From assembly GCA_029260985.1 (NCBI GenBank), contig JAJDCE010000069.1, positions 1 through 6,468 of the forward strand: a stretch of 6,468 nucleotides of DNA, read 5' to 3'. Position numbers and translations under genes: made by a program. The notes beneath the pieces were generated by a model. The model saw only the letters and a program-made list of their open reading frames with translations. It was not told the origin of the DNA and ran no database searches. Shown here piece by piece: positions 1-6,468 of the stretch. The DNA comes from Patescibacteria group bacterium. GTDB lineage: Bacteria; Patescibacteriota; Gracilibacteria; UM-FILTER-43-11. Positions within the stretch are counted from its first letter, which is position 1. Every line of letters starts with the position of its first letter.

Positions 1-3000
1 TATAATTTAAAGCCTGAACAGGTGTGGTCCAAGTTGTGCCATTTGTGGAAGTGGAATAGAGTATGCGATAATTACTTCCATCATTTCCCGCATACCACAT
101 CTTATAAGTGCCACCATCTTTGATGACATTTGGGTTTAAAATACTATTTGTATCCCAATTTCCCTCCACATTATAGTTCAGCGCTTGTGTATACCCATCC
201 GGTCCATTATCAAACGTCCAATGCCCTTCTAAATTCGTCGCATCCGGATCCTGGCCGTAAGCGATATACACATCGGAAACTTCAGCGGCAGTGAGGGCAC
301 GATCAAGAATATGCACTTCATCAATAATACCATCCAACTCAGTGTCAACAGTGCCGGCAGTGTTTTCTTTAGCGCCAATGTAGAGAGTAGAAACATTGTC
401 ATCTATACTGGCAGGTACTCCGGATGCTTTCTGGGTGGCATCAGCAGAACCGTTTACATACACATCCATAGTTCCCGCACTATCGTAAGTGGCGACAACG
501 TGATACCAGGTTGCGGTAGCGAATGTAGTGGTTGTACCGGTATGGGATACAACAGTAGAGCCGTCTGTGGATACAGAGAAATTAATATTATTACTGCTAT
601 CCAGCCATAAACGATAACTTCGGTCATTATTTGCCGTTGTTTCATCCCATTTACCTATTATAGTCTGTTCAGCGCTTATTGTACCCAGATTAACCCATGC
701 CTCCAGTGTAAGGTCTCCGGTTACGGAAAGGCTAGCGCTGTCAGAAGCGCTTAGATAATCATCCGTCCCATTAAAATCATAAGCACCCCCTGCAAATCCC
801 TCCTCCGTATAATCAGGACAATTCGAACAAGAACCATCGTTAGCATTGGTTGTTTCATCGTCAAACGAGCTGGCCAAAGTTCCATCCTCAAGCTGCCAAT
901 AGCCAATCGAATTGGAAAGGAGAGGTGTATGACTACGCATCAGCGGCGTATCGTGAGTCGGCGCAGTGTTTGGCGTAAGCGTAGTACCACTGTTCGTAGA
1001 TCCAAAAGCGGTCTCATCAGTATCAAAATTACGAGCTTTAGCACAGAAGAAGTATTCCGTACTACTAGAGAGGCCTGTAACCGTTTTAGTCCCCCATGTG
1101 GCAATCGTCTGATAATCAGCCGCACCACTAATCGCTCCATCAGCATTTTGCACATAGCCTAAGCCACTCGTACCATCACAATTCGGAGAACTGTCAGCTG
1201 CATAGATCGCTACATCTGTTTCCGCACCACCTGTAACAGGGGTTACATTTAAAGTGGTTAAGCCAGGTGTCGCAACGGTTGGTGTGCCAGGTGTATTAGC
1301 GGAAGTGTAAGTTGCCACACAGCTACTTTGAGCACTTTGATTATCCAGCTCATCACGTGACTGCACAGTAAAACCATATTCTGTATTTGCGCTCAAGCTG
1401 CCAAACTGATGCGAAGAACTCGTTGACCAACTAAGGACATCTGCATAACCTCCGCCACATACGGACGTAACATAGCGGAAATAATAATAATCATAAGGAG
1501 ACGCTGATCCAGAACCATCAGTAGGAGTTCCTGATGTAAGCGTTATTTGAGTTGTAGAATTGTTAGTAGGTACTGGCTGAGCCGACCAGGTTGGCCCTGC
1601 TGTATCGTAATAAGTCGTATCAGTAGCTACATCATTAAAACTATAGCCGGAGGAATTCCTCAGACGAACGGAAATCGTCTTACTTTCACTGGTGACTGTA
1701 CAACCAGTTGCCCCGGATGTGATATTAAAAGTACTTACCGTTACAGGGCTTGAACTTCCGGTAACCGCAATTTCCGAACTCCAGTTCAATCCCCCATCGC
1801 AAGAGAAAACCGCGTAAGTAGGCGTTTCACCTGAACCGGTACTGTAGCTATAAGCTATGCTAAAGGTAGGTGTTGAGTCGTTTGTAAAGCCGCTTGTATC
1901 AGTTATTGTTACGGTTGAAATATTAGGGGTTTCAAGTGGAATAATACTGTTTTTGTGATAAACAACATCACCAATGTAGGTACTACCTGCCGGACCCGAA
2001 AACATAAAGTCATCTATTCCATCATAATCCAGATCACCTATTACAATTCTCCTGGCGTCATACAAGAAACCCTGTGTACTTCCAAAATTAAAGTAATAAT
2101 CCGAATTCGCATAAGAAGTGACATAAGTACCATCATTAAACATGGCGTAAATAGCATCATCGGAAGCAATTAAAAGATCGTCATTGCCATCAGCATTAAC
2201 ATCTGCGGATGCAACTGTTTGACCATAGTAAGAACCAGCAACGCCTCCGCTTATGATTACATCCGCAGTCGAAGCAGCAGGCCACGAACCATCATTATAT
2301 AAAACATAGGCACGGCCATAATTAGTATTGTAAGCAGGTGCACCTGCCAAAATATCATCATCCCCATCTGCATCAAAATCTCCTACTACAACAGAATATC
2401 CGAATTTAGAACTCGCCTCACCCGCAATAGTAAGACCCACTGTAGTATTCATTCCGGAAGGATTATCCAGACCGTAATAAACATAAGCAGCGCCGGCATT
2501 AGTGGTAATGCTAGGATCACCTGTTATAAGATCCAGCCAACCGTCCTTATCTATATCCCCTACATCCAATGAAGCACCTTTATTAGTGCTGCTTATATTT
2601 ATATAATTCGCGCAAAAGCTGTCTGTAGGATAAGTACCGTCATTGTTACATACATCTATCCACGCACCATTACTGCTGCCGATTGTACCAGGGCAGGAGA
2701 AGGCAAGATCCTCTCTGGCATCACCCACCATATCGTAACCGGCAATAACCGCATGACCGCATCGATTACCAGCAGTTGATTCTCTCATTCTATCACTGTA
2801 TTCAGACGCCGCTGTATAGGAACTGTTCCAGTTAGTTCGACCATTAAATATATATACATATCCGACATCAGTCGAAGCACCCGGAGCGCCAATAACAAGA
2901 TCATCAATCACATCTGCCGTTTCACTTACCTTTCCAGCAGCCAGTGAATATCCGAATTCATCCCCTGAAGTAGCGCCGCTTATAGTAACATCGGCATCGC

Positions 3001-6000
3001 TAAAGTCGTCTTCTATTGAGCTTCTGTAAATATAATTAAAATAAATATAAACATCACCCGCGCCAATGGCATCAGTTTCCGGCACACCGATAGCAAGATC
3101 AGCATCACCATCTCCGTCAAAATCCCCTATTGCCATTCCGGTTCCGGGCTTTACACCCGCTCCGGTAGTAAGCCTGAAGCCAGTATCCAGAAAATTACTG
3201 GTAATAACTGCCCCTTTATTAGTGGCATGACCATAGGCCCCGCCAATTACATCATCACGTCCGTCTGAATCGATATCAGCGATAGTAATATCCGAACCAA
3301 AATAAGAACTTGCTGCCAAATCAGGATCTGTAGAATCGGTGGGTGTCCCCAAAGATCCATCATTCAAAGATATACTAATTACACCAGTGTTAGTGGACCT
3401 GCCAGGTGTACCAATGGCAACATCATCCCTTCCGTCTTCATTGATATCTACAATCCCTAATGCCTGCCCGAACAAATCTCCAGTAAACGCACCTGTTAAT
3501 GTCACATCAGCCGTAGCCGCTGTTGTTGGAACACTGCCGTCATTGTAGAAAGCATAAACCCTGCCATAATCAGTACTGTAATTCGGCGCCCCAACTATAA
3601 TATCCACATCATTATCAGGAGTATCGCTTACCTCTCCTATGGCGACAGATGAACCGAATTTATCACCAGTAGCATTACCAGTAATAGTAAGCCCAACGGT
3701 AGTATTAACACCCGACGGATTATCAAGACCGTAATAAACATAAGCTGCGCCAGTGTTAGTAGTTACACTAGGGTCTCCAGTTAAAATATCAAGAATTCCA
3801 TCACTATTAACATCACCCACAGCTAAAGATGCACCCTTATTGGTACTGGTTATAGTTATATAATTAGCACAAAAAGTATCTGTTGGATAAGTTCCATCAT
3901 TATTACAAACATCAATATAACTGCCATCACTACTGCTGATAGTGCCAGGACAAGAGAAAGCAAAATCTTCACGACTGTCACCCACTAAATCATAACCGGC
4001 AATTACCGAATGACCGCATCGCTGAGCAGTGCCCAAATCATACATTCTATCACTATATTCAGATGTTGCTGAATAACTAGCATTCCAACTAGCTCGGCCA
4101 TTGAAAACATAAGCCCAACCATGGGCAGAAGCTGCTCCAGGCGCTCCGATTACCAAATCATCAATAATATCCACAGTCTCACTAACCATACCAGCAGCAA
4201 CATCATAGCCAAACTCATCCCCTGTTGCTGAACCGGTTATTACAACATCCGCTTCACCTGTATCTGCACCAATGTTGCCATCGTTCAAAAATATAAACAC
4301 AGCGCCTCTGTCACTATCATAAGCAGGCGCCCCAACCGCCAAATCAGTAATGCCATCTCCATCAAAATCACCTGCTGCTGAGCTACTGCCAAATTCAGCA
4401 CTATCAATCAACCCTTCGGTAGGATATTGATTGCCAGCAGTAGAACTTTCTACGTAATTTGTACCTCCCCAAACACCTTTCCAATTAAAATGATAAGCTC
4501 TTTCGTTATAAAAAATATAAGCTCGTCCCCAACCCCCATTGTAGTAATAATCACCAATAGCCAAGTCATTGATTCCATCTGAATTTAAGTCAGCAATCAC
4601 CATCTTATCAGTAAAATAGTCATTCAGTGAATCTGCTGTAATGATTACATCGGCAGTGGCTGCAGTGGTAGGAATCGAGCCATCGTTATAAAAAATATAA
4701 GCCCGACCATCAGCATTGTAATCACTACCAACGACTAAATCATCATCTTTGTCAGAATCTATATCACCTGTCACAATATTCAAACCAAAATAACTACTGG
4801 ATTCACCGGTAATAGTGATGTCGGCAGACCCAGCAGTAGTAGGAATTGAGCCGTCGTTATAAAAGATATAAGCCCTCCCCGTATTACTGCTGTAACTATT
4901 AGCGCCCACAACCAAATCCTCATCGTTATCGTTATCAAAATCACCATGCTCAACGGCTATGCCAAAACCACTGCTGGATTCCCCAGTGATAATCAAATCG
5001 GCTGTAGCCGCAGTGGTGGGGAAGGTACCATTTCGGTCATTATAAAAAATGTAAGCCCGACCCTGACTACTATTGTATCCCGCAGCCCCAACAACCAGAT
5101 CATCATCGCCGTCTCGATCAAAATCAGCCGTCGTCATATCCATCCCAAAAGCACTACTGGTTTCACCGGTAATATGCACATCGGCAGCACCTGCAGAACC
5201 AGGCCACGATCCATCATTATAAAACAAATAAACATCGCCTGCTGAAAAAATTGACGACGCACTGACAGCGAGATCATCATCACCATCCAAATCCAAATCG
5301 GCTGTAACTATTTTTTCTCCGGCACCCGTGATCAGTAAATCATAACTGGCTGAAGTAGCAGGGTAAGAACCATCGTTATAAAAAACATAGGTATTTGTAT
5401 CAGCCCCTACAATCAAATCCTGTCTTCCATTATTATTTAAATCACCAGCGCCTAAAGACCAGCCAATATTTGAATAACTAGCAGTCCCCGCAATATTAAC
5501 ATCAGCATTACTAGTGCTAGAGGATAAGTGACCATTATTGTAGAAAATATAAACATTTCCATAAGTCGTATTGTGGGAACCTATGGCTAAATCAGTTGCA
5601 CCATCCCCATTAAAATCCGCAGCAGCCATTCCTGACGCGAAACGGGAAGTGCTGGAAGATCCAGCAATCACATCATTATGACGAGGTGCTGATTCACTGT
5701 AAAAAACATAAGTACGCCCCTGATTAGTGTTATAGCTATTAGCACCTACAGCCAAGTCAATCGAGCCGTCTGCATTGAAATCACCGGTTGAAAGTGAATA
5801 ACCAAAATTACTGCTAGCCTCACCTGTTATTGTTACATCCGCAGTAGCAGCAGTTGTAGGATATGCGCCGTCATTATAAAAAACATAAGTACGCCCCTTA
5901 CTGCTGCTATACCAGGGAGCAGCAACTATCAGATCTGTAGTGCCATCTGAATTAGTATCCCCCGGTATCATCCTGAAGCCAAAATAACTGCCTGCCTCTC

Positions 6001-6468
6001 CGGTAATGATTACATCCGCGTTTGCCGCACTGCATATGGCAGGGGTACCGGAACAAGCAGCTGTACCAAAATTAACCGTACCATCATTGTAAAAAATATA
6101 AGCGCGCCCGGCGTAACTGGAATAAAGATAAGCGCCGACAGCCAGATCTGTTTTTCCATCACTATTAAAATCTGCAGTTTTCAGGGAGAATCCAAAATAA
6201 CTGCTGGCCTCCCCATTTATAATCACGTCTGCTGCAGCAGCTGTTGTAGGTATAGTGCCATCGTTATAAAAAATATAAGCACGACCTGCATTAGAGCTAT
6301 AAACACGGGCTCCTATAACCAAATCCGTCTTGCCATTCGCGTTCAAATCACCAGTAGCAAGAAATATTCCAAAATAACTACCCGTTTCCCCAGTAATCGT
6401 TACATCCGCATTTGTGGCAGAACAAGCTGTTGTACAGGAAGATGTACCCCATAAAGTTGCGTCCTGAT
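1..6468 (-). CDS. Giant multidomain surface protein (FG-GAP propellers, Ig/Fn3, LamG), partial at both ends
   Basis: One minus-strand frame (complete codons 6466 down to 2) stays open for 2155 codons. Its reading is confirmed by 25 in-frame calcium-loop modules and by the domains that follow. Order: FG-GAP/VCBS modules (residues 1-1509), Ig-like domain (1510-1623), two Fn3-like domains (1624-1836), LamG jelly-roll (1853-2071), start of a five-bladed-propeller repeat (2072-2155). The composition is acidic and rich in Gly, Ser, Thr and Asn, with few Lys or Arg, and cysteines occur mostly in pairs. That fits a secreted, calcium-stabilised, disulfide-containing protein. No membrane segment is visible. 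Signal peptide, start codon, stop codon and anchor are outside the window. Known families: FG-GAP blades form integrin-alpha-like propellers and LamG folds bind glycans or proteins. Adhesion or ligand binding is my inference; no enzyme site is recognisable. No frameshift or internal stop was found. The exact family and symbol are not recognised. Confidence 0.95.
2..253 (-). other. Start of a five-bladed beta-propeller repeat (arabinanase/levansucrase-like), cut by the left edge
   Basis: Residues 2072-2155. NPNVIKDGGTYKMWYAGNDG, then YRILYSTSTNGTTW, is the repeat signature of five-bladed propellers related to GH43/GH32/GH62-type folds. The phrase QALNY occurs at 2094 and again at 2151 (57 residues apart), which suggests that the next unit begins at the left edge. 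Catalytic members need acidic residues spread over several blades, and one visible unit cannot show these. In giant surface proteins such repeats are often found without proven activity. Just before them, NLEGHWTFDNG looks like the opening of another LamG domain. Confidence 0.65.
254..910 (-). other. LamG / concanavalin A-like jelly-roll domain
   Basis: Residues 1853-2071, about 219 residues, the usual size for a Laminin_G_3-type domain. Landmarks in order: IGYWQLEDG, NANDGSC, GAYDFNGTDDYLSASDSASL, GDLTLEAWVNL, TIIGKWDE, SYRLWLDS, TWYHVVATYDSAGTMDVYVN, TLYIGAKEN, LDGIIDEVHILDRALTAAEV. The D-F-N-G-x-D-D-Y, E-A-W-V, W-x-H-V-V-A-T-Y-D and I-D-E-V-x-I-x-x-R-A-L-x-x-x-E-V blocks are diagnostic of the family. 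The fold usually binds carbohydrate or protein, sometimes with calcium; no ligand can be named here. A CxxC (Cys1880, Cys1883) lies in an early loop, where it may form a tight disulfide. Confidence 0.9.
959..1291 (-). other. Fibronectin type III-like domain 2
   Basis: Residues 1726-1836. It opens with PGTPTVATPGLTTLNVTPV, a common Fn3 start, and has the F-strand hallmark GLSSSTEYFFCAKARNFD near its end. Cys1763 and Cys1808 are candidates for a disulfide. It differs clearly from the first Fn3-like domain, so the pair is not a recent duplication. A 16-residue linker (1837-1852, TPLMRSHTPLL region) joins it to the LamG domain. Confidence 0.65.
1292..1597 (-). other. Fibronectin type III-like domain 1
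   Basis: Residues 1624-1725. The start GPTWSAQPVPTNNSTTQITL leads to the Tyr-rich strand YDYYYFRYV, then SLSANTEYGFTVQSRDELDN. The motif L-x-x-x-T-x-Y-x-F-x-V-x-x-x-D/N is the hallmark of the F strand of Fn3 domains. Cys1670 and Cys1716 may pair. The role is most likely a spacer or weak binding domain on the cell surface. Boundaries are approximate. Confidence 0.65.
1598..1939 (-). other. Ig-like domain
   Basis: Residues 1510-1623. The calcium-loop pattern stops and the sequence becomes beta-strand rich: an N-terminal ETPNISTVTI, TNDSTPTFSIAYSYS, Cys1556 in VFSCDGGLNW, Cys1589 in ATGCTV, then KTISVRLRNSSGY and a closing DTTYYDTAGP. The TNDSTPTF opening and the final D-T-A-G-P are typical of bacterial Ig-like repeats that sit between other extracellular domains. 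The cysteine pair is placed plausibly for a disulfide. The exact Pfam family is uncertain. It probably acts as a spacer between the propellers and the distal domains. Confidence 0.6.
1940..3178 (-). repeat. Seven-module block B (FG-GAP modules 19-25), second copy of the duplication
   Basis: Residues 1097-1509. Loop positions: D1115 (DFDGDGDADL), 1178-1189 (variant VSET loop), D1245 (variant DMVGDARED), D1304 (DIDKDGWLDL), D1363 (DFDADGDDDI), D1422 (DVNADGNDDL), D1478 (DLDYDGIDDF). The blade order matches block A one to one. Where block A's fifth blade has the odd EVSDTPDND loop, block B keeps a canonical calcium loop. The final blade runs into GPAGSTYIGDVVYHKNS, and the array stops there, directly before the Ig-like domain. 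A block boundary that coincides with the end of the array supports the seven-blade register. At DNA level the copies differ at many third codon positions, so the duplication is not recent. Confidence 0.85.
2612..2761 (-). other. Four-cysteine blade, copy B (modules 21-22)
   Basis: Residues 1236-1285 carry Cys1236 (NRCGH), Cys1258 (FSCPG), Cys1273 (DVCNNDG) and Cys1285 (SFCANY), each exactly 419 residues after its copy-A equivalent. This is one of the best-conserved stretches between the two blocks: most differences are conservative (S/A, F/L, T/S) or silent. The loop is DMVGDARED. Confidence 0.75.
3179..4408 (-). repeat. Seven-module block A (FG-GAP modules 12-18), first copy of a 419-residue duplication
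   Basis: Residues 687-1096. Loop positions: D700 (DFDGDGITDL), 759-770 (variant VSET loop), D826 (variant DLVGDSRED), D885 (DVNSDGILDI), E945 (variant EVSDTPDND), D1007 (DINEDGRDDV), D1064 (DIDSDGRDDV). Several strands end in IGAPG or VGAPN, the classical GAP part of FG-GAP. Block B repeats the same order of blade types, including both odd loops of its second and third modules and four cysteines. The period is exactly 1257 nt over the best-conserved part (for example 4011 versus 2754, and 3731 versus 2474). A duplication unit of seven blades matches one integrin-alpha-like propeller. No Mg/MIDAS-type ligand site can be identified by eye. Confidence 0.85.
3869..4018 (-). other. Four-cysteine blade, copy A (modules 14-15)
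   Basis: Residues 817-866 carry Cys817 (QRCGH), Cys839 (FSCPG), Cys854 (DVCNNDG) and Cys866 (TFCANY), with spacings of 22, 15 and 12 residues. Block B has the same four cysteines at the same spacings. The calcium loop here is altered to DLVGDSRED. Four conserved cysteines within 50 residues of an exported propeller suggest two structural disulfides, which is inference. Metal binding is less likely, because the cysteines are not in CxxC pairs. Confidence 0.75.
4409..4501 (-). other. Aromatic insert between propeller modules 11 and 12
   Basis: Residues 656-686 replace the normal short NDGSxPTTAATADV linker and stretch the loop spacing to 74 residues. The insert is rich in Trp, Tyr and Phe (HFNWKGVWGGTNY) and then reads ESSTAGNQYPTEG. 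The NW...STAGN pattern also occurs in the tail of module 20 (NWNSSY ... ESTAGNR), so this may be a diverged version of the same blade extension. It lies where I place the boundary between two propellers and could be an inter-propeller linker or an exposed binding loop. Confidence 0.6.
4502..5689 (-). repeat. FG-GAP modules 5-11 (probable seven-bladed propeller)
   Basis: Residues 260-655 contain seven modules with loops starting at D284 (DFNGDGATDL), D342 (DLNNNGRQDL), D390 (DLDLDGDDDL), D448 (DFDRDGDDDL), D509 (DFDNDNDEDL), D568 (DIDSDKDDDL) and D626 (DLNSDGINDL). Spacings are 58, 48, 58, 61, 59 and 58 residues. Modules 8-11 are the most regular and share TAATADV-ITGE linkers and AYIFYN strands almost unchanged. 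Module 6 lacks the Tyr/Ser turn and module 7 lacks the Phe-Gly signature, which makes the 48-residue gap. The loops of modules 9 and 10 have Asn and Lys in place of the usual Gly. Grouping these seven as one propeller is inferred from the break before module 5, the long insert after module 11 and the register of the next two blocks. Confidence 0.75.
4504..4522 (-). repeat. Short DNA repeat in blade strands (AYIFYN), first of three exact copies
   Basis: The 19-base + strand string cgttataaaaaatataagc lies here and recurs exactly at 4684-4702 and 6262-6280. One-mismatch or near copies are at 4855-4873 and 6085-6103. It encodes the AYIFYN strand of the blade. Copies at 4504 and 4684 are 180 nt apart, one module of 60 codons. 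It is a consequence of module duplication and could allow recombination that changes blade number. Confidence 0.7.
5690..6466 (-). repeat. FG-GAP modules 1-4 (end of a beta-propeller that begins upstream)
   Basis: Residues 1-259 hold four beta-propeller blades. Their calcium loops start at D40 (DLNANGKTDL), D99 (DFNSDGKTDL), D170 (DTNSDGTTDL) and D229 (DFNADGSIDL). Each module runs: ADVxITGE, S-Y/N-F-G, the calcium loop, then a strand such as LAVGA, a Tyr/Ser turn, and GRAYIFYNDG. Spacings are 59, 71 and 59 residues; the 71 comes from a cysteine-bearing insert ahead of module 3. If the seven-module register of the later blocks holds, three more blades of this propeller lie beyond the right edge. 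The array is then broken by an aberrant tail after module 4 (YSESAPRHNDVIAG), in which the usual NDGSxPTTAATADV linker is lost. I take this as a possible propeller boundary. Confidence 0.85.

Noticed and set aside
1..6. tataat at the left edge as a -10 promoter box
   Set aside because: It lies inside coding sequence (the Leu-Asn-Tyr codons on the minus strand) and has no partner -35 box in a sensible place.
311..610. 99-codon open frame on the + strand
   Set aside because: It is antisense to the LamG domain, whose family motifs are unmistakable on the minus strand. Its translation has no recognisable domain and no clear ribosome binding site.
940..1155. Minus-strand frame of 71 codons in another phase, and a similar one at 454-645
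   Set aside because: Both overlap the Fn3-2 and LamG coding frame out of phase and have no family features. The + frame at 929-1162 is likewise a shadow.
4946..5245. 99-codon open frame on the + strand
   Set aside because: It is antisense to modules 7-9. The repetitive Ser/Thr/Gly codons of the real gene leave the complementary frame open by chance; shorter + strand frames at 1547-1753, 1955-2173 and 3339-3548 are explained the same way.
4500..5300. Regular repeats of about 180 nt resembling a CRISPR or satellite array
   Set aside because: The period equals one 60-residue blade, the repeats diverge at silent positions, and the reading frame runs through. There are no short identical repeats with unrelated spacers.
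1940..6466. Calcium loops as dockerin or EF-hand domains, or thrombospondin type 3 repeats
   Set aside because: The loops are about 59 residues apart, each embedded in an ITGE/FG...GAP...YIFYNDG beta-strand unit. Dockerins have two loops about 30 residues apart with helices, and thrombospondin type 3 repeats are much shorter.
1..6468. Alternative genetic code (TGA as Gly or Trp)
   Set aside because: No in-frame TGA occurs in 2155 codons although Gly is abundant; all Gly codons are GGN and all Trp codons are TGG.
1..6468. Frameshift or pseudogene in the long frame
   Set aside because: The frame is consistent from 6466 to 2 with no stop. Family motifs appear in phase in every section, and residue spacing between the block copies is exact.

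Overview
The whole window is the interior of one very large protein-coding gene read on the minus strand. In the frame whose first complete codon starts at 6466 and whose last ends at 2, there are 2155 codons without a stop. Neither the start codon nor the stop codon is inside the window: the N-terminus lies beyond the right edge and the C-terminus beyond the left edge. I see no second gene, RNA gene, promoter, terminator or mobile element. Residue numbers below count from the codon at 6466-6464.

Layout in protein order (right to left on the + strand). Residues 1-1509 (about 6466-1940) are 25 tandem FG-GAP/VCBS-type modules, mostly 55-62 residues apart, nearly all with a calcium loop of the type D-x-N/D-x-D-G-x-x-D-L. 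Such modules are the blades of integrin-alpha-type seven-bladed beta-propellers. The last 14 modules are two diverged copies of one seven-module block (419-residue period), and the second copy ends where the blade array ends. The 25 modules are therefore best read as 4 + 7 + 7 + 7, with more blades probably outside the window. Next come an Ig-like domain (1510-1623), two fibronectin-III-like domains (1624-1725 and 1726-1836), a LamG/concanavalin-A-like jelly-roll domain (1853-2071), and the start of a five-bladed-propeller repeat of the arabinanase/levansucrase-like kind (2072 to the left edge).

This make-up is typical of a giant exported or surface-anchored protein. It is rich in Asp, Ser, Thr, Gly and Asn and poor in Lys and Arg, it has paired cysteines, and it has no evident membrane segment in this part. 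All its recognisable domains are ligand-binding or scaffold folds, so adhesion or matrix/partner binding is the likely role; no catalytic site can be shown. The export signal and any cell-wall or outer-membrane anchor would lie outside the window.

Organism: probably an uncultured bacterium of moderate G+C (about 40-45% by eye). Proteins of this architecture are frequent in metagenome-derived lineages such as Patescibacteria/CPR and Omnitrophota, but nothing here fixes the phylum. No in-frame TGA occurs in 2155 codons despite many Gly and Trp residues, so the standard code applies and the TGA=Gly code of Gracilibacteria/SR1 and the TGA=Trp code are unlikely.
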